A stretch of 64,000 bases of DNA. Origin: Hymenobacter sp. 15J16-1T3B (lineage in GTDB: Bacteria; Bacteroidota; Bacteroidia; Cytophagales; Hymenobacteraceae). Positions within the stretch are counted from its first letter, which is position 1. Every line of letters starts with the position of its first letter. The position numbers and the translations under genes were made by a program. The notes below the pieces were generated by a model. It did not search any database. It was not told the DNA's origin and was given only the letters and a program-made list of their open reading frames with translations. This document shows positions 41,492 to 50,137 of the stretch, piece after piece. Location of the stretch: assembly GCF_020711235.1 (NCBI RefSeq), contig NZ_JAJFAV010000010.1, forward strand, positions 124,001 through 188,000, in the 5' to 3' direction.

Positions 41492-41932
41492 TCAGCGCGG
41501 CAGCAGGGCCTGCAGGTTGCGGTAGAGGGCGCGGGCGGCGTGCGGGGCCGGGGCCCCGGGGGCGCCCCAGGCCAGGTGCACCGGGCAGCCGCGGCGGGTC
41601 TGCCCGTCGAGGAAGTAGGTCAGGTTGCCGGGCTGGTCGAGCTGCAGGCTGTCGGTGGGCAGCGCGTCGAGCTGCCGAAAGCAGGCCCGCACCTGGGCCG
41701 CGGGCGGCGGCGGCAGGGGCGTGGCGGGCGCGTCGGCTGCGGCCGGGGTGCTGGTGCGGCGCGTCAGCCGGCCGTCGGGGTACAGCTCGTAGGTGGTCTG
41801 GAGGCCGGCGAAGCCCCCGCCGCTGCCGAAGCGCAGGCTGCGGGCCGAACTGGCCGTCGGCGGGCGCTGGCAGCCCAGCAGCAGCGCTACGGCAAGGCTG
41901 AGCAGTGCGTGATTCGAATGGCTGGGGCGCAT
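41492..41932 (-). CDS. Small lipoprotein, paralogue 1
   Basis: A 146-residue protein. The start at 41932 gives a lipoprotein signal with lipobox LLLGC at about 17-21. The mature domain carries TTYELYPDGRLTRRT, CFRQLDALPTDSLQLDQPGNLTYFLDG and a final ALYRNLQALLP, matched closely by the next gene. No known family is recognised. It sits 54 bp beyond the M4 peptidase start, on the same strand. Confidence 0.65.
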   Translation of the reverse strand: MRPSHSNHALLSLAVALLLGCQRPPTASSARSLRFGSGGGFAGLQTTYELYPDGRLTRRTSTPAAADAPATPLPPPPAAQVRACFRQLDALPTDSLQLDQPGNLTYFLDGQTRRGCPVHLAWGAPGAPAPHAARALYRNLQALLPR

Positions 41933-42027
41933 GGACGGGGCAGAATGGGAAGCGAAATCAGCGGCTTGCAAAGGTGGGGGCCCCGCCCGCCGCTCGTCAA
42001 TCACACAAGCATGCGAGGCCGGGCCGG

Positions 42028-42510
42028 CTACAGGTTGGCGGGCAGCAGCGCGTTCAACTGCCGGTAGAGCACGCGGGCGCAGTGCGGGGCGGTGGTGTCG
42101 GCGGCGCCCCAGGTCAGGCGCACGGGCTGCCCGGCCTCGGTGTAGCCCTCTAGGAAATAGTAGTGCTGCCCGGGCTGCTCGAAGCACAGGCTGTCGGCCG
42201 GCAGCGCGTCGAAGCGGCGCAGCACGGTGCGCGTCTGGGCCGCACCCACCCGCTGCGCCGCGCTCGGGGCGCCGGGCCGCAGCCCAATGCCAGCCTGGGC
42301 GAGCAGCACGCCGTCGGCCTGCAGGGTGTAGGTGGTGCGGTGGCCCGAGTAGGTGCTGCCGTAGCCGAACTGCACCTGGCGCACCGAGGGGGCGGCGGCC
42401 GCCGTGGGCGTGGGCCCGCTGAAGGCGGGGCGCTGGCAGCCGGTCGTCAGGCCCGCGAGCAGGCCGGCGCTGAGCAGGGCCAGCAAGGGAGAAACAAGGT
42501 TGGTTTTCAT
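42028..42510 (-). CDS. Small lipoprotein, paralogue 2
   Basis: A 160-residue lipoprotein (lipobox LTTGC at about 21-25) clearly homologous to the downstream gene: TTYTLQADGVLLAQ, RRFDALPADSLCFEQPGQHYYFLEG, VRLTWGAADTTAPH and VLYRQLNALLPA line up with it along the whole length. The two are tandem duplicates. Conserved aromatic/Asp residues suggest a small beta-sandwich. The function is unknown. Confidence 0.7.
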   Translation of the reverse strand: MKTNLVSPLLALLSAGLLAGLTTGCQRPAFSGPTPTAAAAPSVRQVQFGYGSTYSGHRTTYTLQADGVLLAQAGIGLRPGAPSAAQRVGAAQTRTVLRRFDALPADSLCFEQPGQHYYFLEGYTEAGQPVRLTWGAADTTAPHCARVLYRQLNALLPANL

Positions 42511-42780
42511 AGCGCAGAAAGAGCAGGAGCGGAGCCGCCCGCCGGGGTGGCGGCGACTATTGCAAAGGTCTTGTGCGCTGACATACAGCTCAATGCCACG
42601 ATGATGTGTGGCTTATCCGGGGTTAATGGTAGTCTGCCGGGTTCGGCCCCGGCGGCCGGCCGGGTGCGGACGCCGGCATCCCCCGAAGATGTGAACGGGC
42701 GCCGGCCGCGGCGGCAAACCTGAGAATTTGGCCCACCTTTGCGCCGTTTCGTTTACCTCATGCCGTCTGCCGCCCGCGCC

Positions 42781-44148
42781 ATGCCCCAAGGCACCATTCT
42801 CATCATCGACGACGAACCCCGCCTGCGCCAGCTGCTGGCCCGCCTGCTGGAGCTGGAAGACTACCACGTGCTGCAGGCCGTCAACGCCGCCGAGGGGCTG
42901 GAGCTGCTCGGCCAGCACCCGCAGGTGCTCGTGGTGCTCTGCGACGTGAAGCTGCCCGACGCCCACGGCGTGCAGCTGCTGCCGCGCCTCAAGCAGAAAG
43001 CCCCGCTGGCGGAGGTCATTCTGATGACTGCCTACGGCACCATCATCGACGGGGTGCAGGCCATGAAAGACGGCGCCTTCGACTACATCACCAAGGGCGA
43101 CTCCAACGACCAGCTGCCGGTGCTGGTGGAGCGCGCCGCCGACAAAGCCCGCCTGCGCTACCGCGTGGCCGAGCTGGAGCGGCAGGTGGGCCAGCAGCAC
43201 TCCTTCGAGTCGATGATCGGCCACGCGCCGGCCCTGGAGCGGGCCAAGACGCTGGGCCGGCAGGTCGCGGCCACCGACGCCACGGTGCTGCTGGAAGGGC
43301 CCACCGGCTCGGGCAAGGAGCTGTTTGCCCAATCCATTCACCAGGCCTCGCCGCGCAAGGGCAAGCCGTTCGTGGCCGTCAACTGCTCGGCGTTTCCGAA
43401 GGATTTGCTGGAATCCGAGCTGTTTGGCTACAAGAAAGGCGCCTTCACCGGGGCATTGGGCGACAAGAAAGGCCTGCTGGAAGAAGCCTCGGGCGGCACC
43501 TTGTTCCTGGACGAAATCGGGGAGCTGGAACTGTCGGTGCAGGCCAAGTTTCTGCGCGTGCTCGAAACGCAGACCTTCACCAAGCTCGGCGACACCAAGC
43601 CCACCAAGGTGGACGTGCGCCTGGTGGCGGCCACCAACCGCAACCTCAAGCAGGAAGCCGCCGCCGGGCAGTTTCGCCCCGACCTCTACTACCGCCTCTC
43701 CGTCTTCACCATCCCCGTGCCGCCGCTGAAAGAGCGCCCCGAGGACGTGCAGCCCCTGGCCGAGTACTTCCTGCGCTACTTCGCCGCCCGCATGAGCAAG
43801 CGCGTGCCCGGCCTCGACGTGGAGTGCCTGCGCCTGCTGCAACGCTACGACTGGCCCGGCAACGTGCGCGAGCTGAAGAACGTGCTCGAGCGCGCCGCCA
43901 TCCTCACGCCCGACGGGCAGCCGCTGGCCGCCGCCTACCTGCCCGACGAGTTTCACGCCACCGCCGCGCCCGGCGCCGGCCTGCCCGGCTTCAGCCCCGA
44001 CGACCGCAGCCTGCGCGCCCTCGAGGCCCGGCACATCCGGCAGGTGCTGGCCGAGACGGAGGGCAACAAAACCGAAGCCGCCCGGCAGCTCGGCATCGGC
44101 CTGACCACGCTCTACCGCAAGCTGCAAGAGTACGGCCTGGCGGGCTAG
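42781..44148 (+). CDS. NtrC-type sigma-54-dependent response regulator
   Basis: A 455-residue regulator. Receiver domain 3-120 with phospho-acceptor Asp55 (LCDVKLPD) and the DD pair at 10-11. AAA+ domain about 145-380: Walker A GPTGSGKE, the sigma-54 contact loop GAFTGA, Walker B GGTLFLDEIGEL, and arginine-finger region YYRLSVFTIPVPPLKER. The C-terminal Fis-type helix-turn-helix is in NKTEAARQLGIGLTTLYRKL. ATGs at 42739 and 42760 are alternative starts, but 42781 gives the normal receiver N-terminus. No kinase is adjacent. It may control the downstream orphan actC-like gene, which is an inference from position only. Confidence 0.92.
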   Translation: MPQGTILIIDDEPRLRQLLARLLELEDYHVLQAVNAAEGLELLGQHPQVLVVLCDVKLPDAHGVQLLPRLKQKAPLAEVILMTAYGTIIDGVQAMKDGAFDYITKGDSNDQLPVLVERAADKARLRYRVAELERQVGQQHSFESMIGHAPALERAKTLGRQVAATDATVLLEGPTGSGKELFAQSIHQASPRKGKPFVAVNCSAFPKDLLESELFGYKKGAFTGALGDKKGLLEEASGGTLFLDEIGELELSVQAKFLRVLETQTFTKLGDTKPTKVDVRLVAATNRNLKQEAAAGQFRPDLYYRLSVFTIPVPPLKERPEDVQPLAEYFLRYFAARMSKRVPGLDVECLRLLQRYDWPGNVRELKNVLERAAILTPDGQPLAAAYLPDEFHATAAPGAGLPGFSPDDRSLRALEARHIRQVLAETEGNKTEAARQLGIGLTTLYRKLQEYGLAG

Positions 44149-44178
44149 GCCCGGCGCCCCGCAGGCCGGGCCTAGATA

Positions 44179-44192
44179 TTGATTGCAATCAA
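44179..44192 (+). promoter_or_regulatory. FNR/CRP-type palindrome TTGATTGCAATCAA
   Basis: A perfect 14-bp palindrome matching the FNR/ANR consensus TTGAT-N4-ATCAA. It is centred about 60 bp upstream of the ActC-like ATG and 37 bp after the regulator's stop. It suggests oxygen- or redox-dependent control by a Crp/Fnr-family protein. Confidence 0.65.
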
Positions 44193-44245
44193 GGCGGCGG
44201 GAGGCGGCGCTGCGGAGCTTTGCCCCGTACCAACTGCCTCGCCTC

Positions 44246-45691
44246 ATGCAACGCGTTTCCGCTGTTCGCCTGCCGCTGGTCACCGGCGGCAAAACCTACC
44301 ACGACGTGACCGAAGACGTGGCCCGGCACGTCGAAGCCCGGCCCAACCCGCGCTGGCTGGCCGCCCTGGCCGCGGCCCTTTGCCTGTTGGGCGTCTTTTT
44401 CTACTCGGTCTACCGCACCTTGTGGTACGGCATCGGGGAATGGGGCCTGAACAAAACCGTGGACTGGGCCTGGGACATCACCAACTTCGTGTGGTGGGTG
44501 GGCATCGGCCACGCCGGCACGCTGATTTCGGCGGTGCTGCTCTTGTTCCGCCAGAAGTGGCGGACCTCCATCAACCGCGCGGCCGAGGCCATGACCATCT
44601 TCGCCGTCATCTGCGCGGCCATGTTCCCGGTGCTGCACCTCGGCCGGCCCTGGCTGATGTTCTGGGTGTTTCCCTTCGAAAACACGTTCGGCTCGCTGTG
44701 GGTGAACTTCAATTCGCCGCTCTTGTGGGACGTCTTCGCCATTTCGACCTACTTCTCGGTGTCGCTGGTGTTCTGGTACACCGGCCTGGTGCCCGACTTC
44801 GCCACCATCCGCGACCGGGCCAAAGGGCCCATCGCCCGCCGCGCCTACGCCCTGCTGAGCTTCGGCTGGAAGGGCGGGGCCAAGCACTGGTCGCGCTACG
44901 AAACCGTGTCGCTGATCCTGGCCGGCGTGTCGACCCCGCTGGTGCTGTCGGTGCACACCATCGTGTCGATGGACTTCGCCACCTCGGTGGTGCCGGGCTG
45001 GCACACGACCATCTTCCCGCCCTACTTCGTGGCCGGCGCCATCTTCTCGGGCTTCGCCATGGTGCTCACCTTGATGCTCATCACGCGGGTGGTGTTCAAG
45101 CTGGAGGACTACATCACGCTCGAGCACATCGCCTTGATGAACAAGATCATGATGATTACCGGCTCCATCGTGGGCGTGGCCTACATCACGGAGTTCTTCA
45201 TCGCCTGGTACTCGCAGGTGGAGTTCGAGCAGTACGCCTTCATCAACCGCGCCACCGGCCCCTACTGGTGGGCGTACTGGTCGATGATGACCTGCAACGT
45301 GATTTCCCCGCAGCTGGTGTGGATCCGCCGCGTGCGCTACAGCATCCCGATGACCTTCGTGCTGTCCATCATCGTGAACATCGGCATGTGGTTCGAGCGC
45401 TTCGTGATTATCGTCACCTCGCTGCACCGCGACTACCTGCCCTCGTCCTGGGCCATGTTCTCGCCCTCCATCATCGACATCGGCATCTACGTGGGCACGC
45501 TCGGCCTGTTCTTCACCCTGTTCCTGCTCTTCGCCAAGTTCTTCCCGGTCATCAACATGGCCGAAGTGAAGTCCATCCTGAAATACGGGGTGGACAACGG
45601 CCCGACCTACGGCGGCCCCAACACGGGGGCGCAGCCGGGCGCGCAGAAGCCGGCGACTTCACCCGCAACGGCCGTTTCGCATGCTGCTTGA
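44246..45691 (+). CDS. ActC-like NrfD/PsrC-family membrane subunit, orphan
   Basis: A 481-residue membrane protein with about ten helices. Phrases such as PLVTGGKTYHDVTEDVARHVE, NKTVDWAWDITNFVWWVGIGHAGTLISA, WRTSINRAAEAMTIFAV, SLWVNFNSPLLWDVFAISTY and VVPGWHTTIFPPYFVAGAIFSG are those of ActC, the quinol-binding membrane subunit of alternative complex III. Normally it is encoded in an actABCDEF operon; none of the partners is near, so this is probably an extra copy. It overlaps the following 96-residue gene by 11 bp and is preceded by an FNR-type box. Translation from 44246 gives the standard N-terminus. Confidence 0.85.
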   Translation: MQRVSAVRLPLVTGGKTYHDVTEDVARHVEARPNPRWLAALAAALCLLGVFFYSVYRTLWYGIGEWGLNKTVDWAWDITNFVWWVGIGHAGTLISAVLLLFRQKWRTSINRAAEAMTIFAVICAAMFPVLHLGRPWLMFWVFPFENTFGSLWVNFNSPLLWDVFAISTYFSVSLVFWYTGLVPDFATIRDRAKGPIARRAYALLSFGWKGGAKHWSRYETVSLILAGVSTPLVLSVHTIVSMDFATSVVPGWHTTIFPPYFVAGAIFSGFAMVLTLMLITRVVFKLEDYITLEHIALMNKIMMITGSIVGVAYITEFFIAWYSQVEFEQYAFINRATGPYWWAYWSMMTCNVISPQLVWIRRVRYSIPMTFVLSIIVNIGMWFERFVIIVTSLHRDYLPSSWAMFSPSIIDIGIYVGTLGLFFTLFLLFAKFFPVINMAEVKSILKYGVDNGPTYGGPNTGAQPGAQKPATSPATAVSHAA

Positions 45692-45971
45692 TCTGCTGCT
45701 GGCCGGCGTGCTGGCCCTGAGCCTGCTGCCCCTGCTCACGGGGTATTGCGCCTGCAGCTACGGCCGCTCGTTCTGGCTGTGGTTTGCCCTGGGCTGGGTG
45801 CTGCCCTTGCTTTCCTTTTACCTGCTGCTATTGGTGCTGCGACGCAGGGAATTGCAACCGGGTGAACAGCTGCTGGCCGAGGCCCGCGACATCCTCGCCG
45901 CGGCCGAAGCAGCGGAAACGGCGCGGGTCCGGGCCCTGTTGCCTCGCAACTGCCGCCTGGCTGATGCCTAG
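45681..45971 (+). CDS. Small two-helix membrane protein
   Basis: A 96-residue protein with two hydrophobic helices (LLLDLLLAGVLALSLLPLL and WLWFALGWVLPLLSFYLLLLVL) joined by GYCACSYGRSF, then a charged C-terminal helix. Its ATG lies inside the end of the ActC-like gene (11-bp overlap), so the two are translated together. I recognise no family; it may be an accessory subunit of the orphan ActC protein. Confidence 0.55.
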   Translation: MLLDLLLAGVLALSLLPLLTGYCACSYGRSFWLWFALGWVLPLLSFYLLLLVLRRRELQPGEQLLAEARDILAAAEAAETARVRALLPRNCRLADA

Positions 45972-46056
45972 CACGGCGCGAAAGCAACTGCCTGGGCGCC
46001 CCGCATGCTGCCCCGGGCGGTGTCCGCGCTCAGCCGACGTACTATTTCGACAAGCC

Positions 46057-46089
46057 AAACCCTTCCATAATGGAAGGGTTTGCTGCTTT
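46057..46089 (+). terminator. Terminator-like hairpin after the actC-like unit
   Basis: An 11-bp perfect stem (46057-46067 with 46071-46081), 3-nt loop, followed by GCTGCTTT. The T-run is weak. Confidence 0.6.
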
Positions 46090-46125
46090 AAGACTAGTCG
46101 GCAAGGCGCTGTCTTCATTTTTATG

Positions 46126-46140
46126 TATTGATAGTCAATA
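46126..46140 (+). promoter_or_regulatory. Palindrome in the AT-rich promoter region of the envelope module
   Basis: TATTGA-TAG-TCAATA, a perfect 6-3-6 inverted repeat, lies in an AT-rich block (46114-46157) roughly 100 bp upstream of the first gene of the module. It is a plausible operator. The spacing is not that of an FNR box. Confidence 0.45.
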
Positions 46141-46191
46141 TATTATAAAACATAACAGGCCATGGTGCCGGTCACCGGCATCTGGATTGGC

Positions 46192-46224
46192 TTAGGGTCC
46201 GCGTCCCGCAAGACGCTACCCTAA
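46192..46224 (+). promoter_or_regulatory. Leader hairpin of the envelope module
   Basis: Outer arms TTAGGGT/ACCCTAA and inner arms GCGTC/GACGC form one stem just 12 bp before the ATG at 46237. A second small palindrome (TGCCGGT-C-ACCGGCA) lies near 46170. Both would be in the 5' leader and could affect translation. Confidence 0.45.
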
Positions 46225-46236
46225 CCGCTTTTCCCA

Positions 46237-46977
46237 ATGGCCATCTTCGACAACCTCACCAAAGCCGCGAAAGACTTCTTCATCGAAGAAGACCACGCGG
46301 CGGCCGCCAAAGCTCCACAGCCCCGGCCGCTGCCCGGCACGGCCCCCGCGGCTCCGGCCTTCGGGCCTGGCACGCCGCCGGCACCTACCGCCGCCCCGCT
46401 GACGGGCTTCGTGCCGGCCGCCGCGCCGGCTGTCACCCAGCCCGAGCAGCGCCACGTCGACCACATCAACGGGCTGCTGGCCGGCAACGGAAAGGACTTC
46501 GCCGCCTACGCCAAAATGGTGCGCAGCATGGCCGCCAGCGGCCTCACTGGCCCGGTGCTCTACCAGACGGCCTACCACGCCTTCGCGGCCGTGACGGGCC
46601 TCTCGGTGCAGGAGCTGCTGGCTTCGGCCGACCAGCTGGAGCGCGCCCTGCAATCGGACCGCAACAAGGTGCTGGAGCGCCACCAGGAAAAAATCGGCGA
46701 GCTGAAAATTCCCAACAGCCGCCCCAGCACCATCGTGCAGCTGCTCACGCAGGAACAAAAACTGCAAAACGACCTGGCCGAGCTGACCCGCCAGCTCGAG
46801 GCCAAGCGCCAGGAGCTGCAGGCGGCGCAGCAGCAGCTGGGGGAGGAGCGCCAGAAAGCCCAGGCCGCCCTGACCTCCTACGAGCTGGCCAACGCCGGCG
46901 CGGCCGCCGACCTGCACGCCCACTACCAGGCCGCCCAAAGCTTCCTGCTGACGCTGGGCACCACGCCCGCCAAGTAA
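46237..46977 (+). CDS. Coiled-coil protein of unknown function, first gene of the envelope module
   Basis: A 246-residue soluble protein. An amphipathic N-terminal helix (MAIFDNLTKAAKDFFIEE) is followed by a Pro/Ala linker (25-70), a globular helical region (about 72-150; DHINGLLAGNGKDFAAYAKMV, ALTGLSVQELL-type wording) and a coiled coil (about 165-215; LQNDLAELTRQLEAKRQELQAAQQQL). No family is recognised. It is 42 bp upstream of the PspA-like gene and on the same strand, so it probably acts with it. The N-terminal helix could bind membranes. Confidence 0.7.
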   Translation: MAIFDNLTKAAKDFFIEEDHAAAAKAPQPRPLPGTAPAAPAFGPGTPPAPTAAPLTGFVPAAAPAVTQPEQRHVDHINGLLAGNGKDFAAYAKMVRSMAASGLTGPVLYQTAYHAFAAVTGLSVQELLASADQLERALQSDRNKVLERHQEKIGELKIPNSRPSTIVQLLTQEQKLQNDLAELTRQLEAKRQELQAAQQQLGEERQKAQAALTSYELANAGAAADLHAHYQAAQSFLLTLGTTPAK

Positions 46978-47019
46978 CGCCTGACTTACATCTGACAACT
47001 CAACGCTGATAACTGCATC

Positions 47020-48009
47020 ATGGATACTTCACTGCTCACGACGGGCTACGAGGCGGGCAACGCCAAGTGGCAAAAGCCGGAAAAAGTCGCCGGCTGGGTT
47101 TTTCTGGGCGCCGCCGTTGGCACGGGCGTCTATTTCTGGGGCACCATCGCCCCGTTCCTCGTCGACATGGTGTTCGACACGGTGAAGCTCGGCGTGGGGC
47201 TGGGGGCCTTGTTCCTGCTCTTTTTGCTGGCCACGAATAAGCGCATCAAAGCCGGCCTCTGGTACGCCGGGCAGCGCTTCTTCCGCTCGGCCGCGGGCAT
47301 CTTCGTCGAGACGGACCCCATCGGCATCATGGAGGACTACATCCGCAACACCGAGCAGGAGGCCAAGAAAATGGACGGCGAGGTGGCCCACGTGGAAGGC
47401 GCCCACGAGCTGGTGAAGCGCAAGATGGACGCCAACCAGCAGCAGATGCGCGAGTACCTGGGCTTGGCGGCTTCGGCCCAGCGCCAGGGCGAGAAGGACG
47501 CTGCCGAGCAGTACGCTTCGCGCGCCGCCCAGCTCGAAGACTACAACACCCGCCTGCAGCCCATGCTCACCACCACCGCCAACGTGAGCCTGGTGATGCG
47601 CCAGATCCTGAAAGCCGCCCTGCGCCAGATCGACAACTCCAAGTTCAAGGTGAACCTGCTCAAGGACGAGTACAACCTGGTGAAGCGCACCTCCTCCGGC
47701 ATGCGCGCCGCCATGAACATCCTGCGCGGCGACCCGGACAAGAAGTACTTCTTCGACCTGGCCACCGACCGCGTGGCCCAGGACATGGCCCAGAAGCTCG
47801 GCCAGATCAAGCAAGCCATGCGCTACTCCCAGGCCTTCGTGAAGGAAATGGACATCCAGAACGGGGTCATGAGCGAGAAAGGCCAGCAGCTGCTGGAACG
47901 CTACCAGAAAGGCGACTTCAACGCCCTGCTCGACGAAAAGGCCGTGAGCCAGGCGCCGCGCAGCACTACCCAGGCCAGCAACGACGCCTTCAGCAAGCTG
48001 CTGGACTAA
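47020..48009 (+). CDS. PspA-like coiled-coil protein with N-terminal membrane helices
   Basis: A 329-residue protein. Two transmembrane helices (about 27-47 and 53-75) precede a long helical part with PspA/IM30 flavour: GIMEDYIRNTEQEAKKMDGEVAHVEG, DAAEQYASRAAQLEDYNTRLQPML and a helix-rich tail. Unlike PspA it has true membrane anchors. It lacks an obvious enzymatic motif. It sits second in a unit with an SBP-OmpA fusion and ABC transporter genes, so it may be a membrane-integrity scaffold. The PspA link is by architecture and wording, and not a database match. Confidence 0.6.
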   Translation: MDTSLLTTGYEAGNAKWQKPEKVAGWVFLGAAVGTGVYFWGTIAPFLVDMVFDTVKLGVGLGALFLLFLLATNKRIKAGLWYAGQRFFRSAAGIFVETDPIGIMEDYIRNTEQEAKKMDGEVAHVEGAHELVKRKMDANQQQMREYLGLAASAQRQGEKDAAEQYASRAAQLEDYNTRLQPMLTTTANVSLVMRQILKAALRQIDNSKFKVNLLKDEYNLVKRTSSGMRAAMNILRGDPDKKYFFDLATDRVAQDMAQKLGQIKQAMRYSQAFVKEMDIQNGVMSEKGQQLLERYQKGDFNALLDEKAVSQAPRSTTQASNDAFSKLLD

Positions 48010-48019
48010 GCCCCCAGAA

Positions 48020-48121
48020 CGTCATGCTGAGCGCAGTCGAAGCATCTCTACCGCTTCGCCAGATAGTGAAATACTATCCAACATCAGCACGCGAGATGCC
48101 TCGGCTTCGCTCGGCATGACG
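48020..48121. repeat. REP-like palindromic element B
   Basis: Outer arms 48020-48048 and 48093-48121 are inverse-complementary at 25 of 29 positions. The inner sequence includes TCAGCACGCGAGATG (48084-48098), which recurs exactly, inverted, in the element at 50138. It occupies the gap between the PspA-like and SBP-OmpA genes. Confidence 0.85.
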
Positions 48122-48176
48122 GCCTGAAGAATACTACACCCACTCGCTTTCAAACCCACTTTTTCTCCCTACTACA

Positions 48177-49955
48177 ATGACAACTCGCGGTAAAATCGTC
48201 ATCGGCCTGCTGCTGGTGTTGGCCGCTTACTTCGGCATCAACAAGCTCGTGAGCAGCGGTGCCGTCTTCCAGAAAGCCGAAACGCAATCCGTCCTGCTGA
48301 ACTCCATCGAGCTGCCCACCCAGGCGGGCGGCCCGCGCACCAACCTGGCCGTGCCGCTGGCCCCGCTGCCCGGCAGCACTCCGGCCGAGAAAGGCACCCC
48401 GGTGACCTGGGAAGTAATGGCCTGGAACTCGCAGATGGGCGCCATGCTGGCCAACGGCGGCCCGCGCAGCACCGAGGGTTCGGCCATGGCCGCCAACGGC
48501 CTGGACCTGCAGATGGTGCGCCAGGACGACGTGGCCAAGATGCAGGCCGACCTGGTGAAAAACGCCCTGGACCTGCAGAGCAACCCCAACACCCCGGGCC
48601 TTATCGTGAGCATCATGGGCGACGGGCTGCCGGCTTTCTCGGCCGTGCAGACGCAGTTGGAAAAAGCCGGCACCGGCCTGCAGATTCTGCCTTACAGCTG
48701 CGGTAAATCCTTCGGCGAAGACAAGCTCATGGGCCCGAAAGAGTGGCTCGACAACCCCAAATCGGCCCTGGGCAAAACCATTGCCTGCTACCTGCGCGAC
48801 GGCGACCAGAACATTGCCCTGAAGTGGTGCGCTGACAACGGCCTCAAAGTCAACCCCGACGAGACGACCTACGACCCCGAAGCCGTGAACTTCATGGCCG
48901 CCTCCGACTTTCTCGTGGCCGCTGAGAAATACATCCTAGGCAAGCCCGAGCTGCGCCTGAAAGTGGTGAAAGGCCGCAGCACCGGCGTGAAAGTGGACGT
49001 GGTAGCCGACGGCGTGGCCACCTGGACGCCCGGCGACGTGAACATTGCCAAGCAAAAAGGCGGGCTGGTCAACATCGTCTCGACCAAGGACTACTCGAAC
49101 CAGATGCCCAACATCATGGTGACGACCAAGCGCTGGTACCAGGCCCACGAAAAGGACGTGCAGGGCATCATCACCGCCCTGGCCGTGGCCGGCGACCAAG
49201 TAAAATCGCACCCCGAAGCCCTGCAGCGCGCCGCTGATATTTCGGCGGAAGTGTACGGCGACAAGGACAAGCCCGGCGCCTACTGGCTGCGCTACTACAA
49301 GGGCGTGAGCGAAGCCGACCGCACCGGCGAAGTGGTGGAGCTGGGCGGCAGCAAGGCCTTTAACTTCGCCGACAACCTGACCCTGTTCGGCCTCGACAAC
49401 GGCGGCACCAACATCTACGCCTCCGTCTACAAAACCTTCGGCGACGTGCAAAGCAAGCTCTACCCCAAAGAGCTGCCCAGCTACGTACCGCTCGAGCAGA
49501 TGCTGGACCTCTCGATTCTGCGCAAGCTGCAGGACCAGTACAAGGGCAAAACCATTGCCCCGGCCGAGCAGCAGCAATTTGCCGCCGACGACGAAATCCG
49601 CCAGAGCGTGAGTAAGCGGGCCTGGAACATCGAGTTCGAAACCGGCCGCAGCACCTTCACCCCGGCCGCCGAGCAGGACCTGAACCGCCTCTTCGACGAC
49701 CTGGTGGTAGCCGGCCGCCTGAAAGTCGCCGTGCACGGTCACACCGACAACGTGGGCGCCGCCGCCAACAACCAGCAGCTCTCGGAGCAGCGCGCCCTGG
49801 CCGTCAAAAACTGGCTGGAAGCCAAAAGCCGCTCTTCGTTTCCCGACGGCCGCGTGCAGGTCTACGCCCACGGCGCCCTGGAACCCGTGGCCAGCAACGC
49901 CGACGAAACCGGCCGCGCCAAAAACCGCCGCGTCGAAATCGTGCTCGGCAACTAA
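48177..49955 (+). CDS. Membrane-anchored solute-binding protein fused to an OmpA domain
   Basis: A 592-residue protein. A single N-terminal helix (KIVIGLLLVLAAYFGI) without a lipobox should anchor it in the inner membrane. About 70-440 is a periplasmic solute-binding fold of the NMT1/SsuA-like type (PVTWEVMAWNSQMG, LMGPKEWLDNPKSALGKTIA, YQAHEKDVQGIITALAVAGDQ). The C-terminal 110 residues form an OmpA-like peptidoglycan-binding domain: FETGRSTFTPAAEQDL, HGHTDNVG, LSEQRALAVKNWLE and GRAKNRRVEI. Genes for an ABC permease and ATPase follow. The fusion would tie the transporter's binding protein to the cell wall; the ligand is unknown. Confidence 0.8.
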   Translation: MTTRGKIVIGLLLVLAAYFGINKLVSSGAVFQKAETQSVLLNSIELPTQAGGPRTNLAVPLAPLPGSTPAEKGTPVTWEVMAWNSQMGAMLANGGPRSTEGSAMAANGLDLQMVRQDDVAKMQADLVKNALDLQSNPNTPGLIVSIMGDGLPAFSAVQTQLEKAGTGLQILPYSCGKSFGEDKLMGPKEWLDNPKSALGKTIACYLRDGDQNIALKWCADNGLKVNPDETTYDPEAVNFMAASDFLVAAEKYILGKPELRLKVVKGRSTGVKVDVVADGVATWTPGDVNIAKQKGGLVNIVSTKDYSNQMPNIMVTTKRWYQAHEKDVQGIITALAVAGDQVKSHPEALQRAADISAEVYGDKDKPGAYWLRYYKGVSEADRTGEVVELGGSKAFNFADNLTLFGLDNGGTNIYASVYKTFGDVQSKLYPKELPSYVPLEQMLDLSILRKLQDQYKGKTIAPAEQQQFAADDEIRQSVSKRAWNIEFETGRSTFTPAAEQDLNRLFDDLVVAGRLKVAVHGHTDNVGAAANNQQLSEQRALAVKNWLEAKSRSSFPDGRVQVYAHGALEPVASNADETGRAKNRRVEIVLGN

Positions 49956-50031
49956 CGGGTCTTGCGGGCCCTGGTATTCCGCGTGCTTTATTCTTATGCC
50001 CGATGCACTAATCACCTATCCGCCAGAGCCA

Positions 50032-50062
50032 GCAGGCGCCCCGCCGGTAACGGGGCGCCTGC
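50032..50062. other. GC-rich hairpin after the SBP-OmpA gene
   Basis: A perfect 12-bp stem (50032-50043 with 50051-50062) with a 7-nt loop. No T-run follows, so partial termination or mRNA protection is possible. It lies in a 349-bp gap that otherwise holds the palindrome at 50138. Confidence 0.5.
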
Positions 50063-50137
50063 AAGCCGCGGCTCAGGCCGGCTTCCTGTTCGGCAGCCTG
50101 ATCCGGCGCCTACTGAGTTAAAAAGAGGGCGGAAGAA

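Noticed and set aside
46126..46140. FNR-type binding site
   Set aside because: The half-sites are TTGA-N3-TCAA, with spacing shorter than TTGAT-N4-ATCAA; only the site at 44179 fits.
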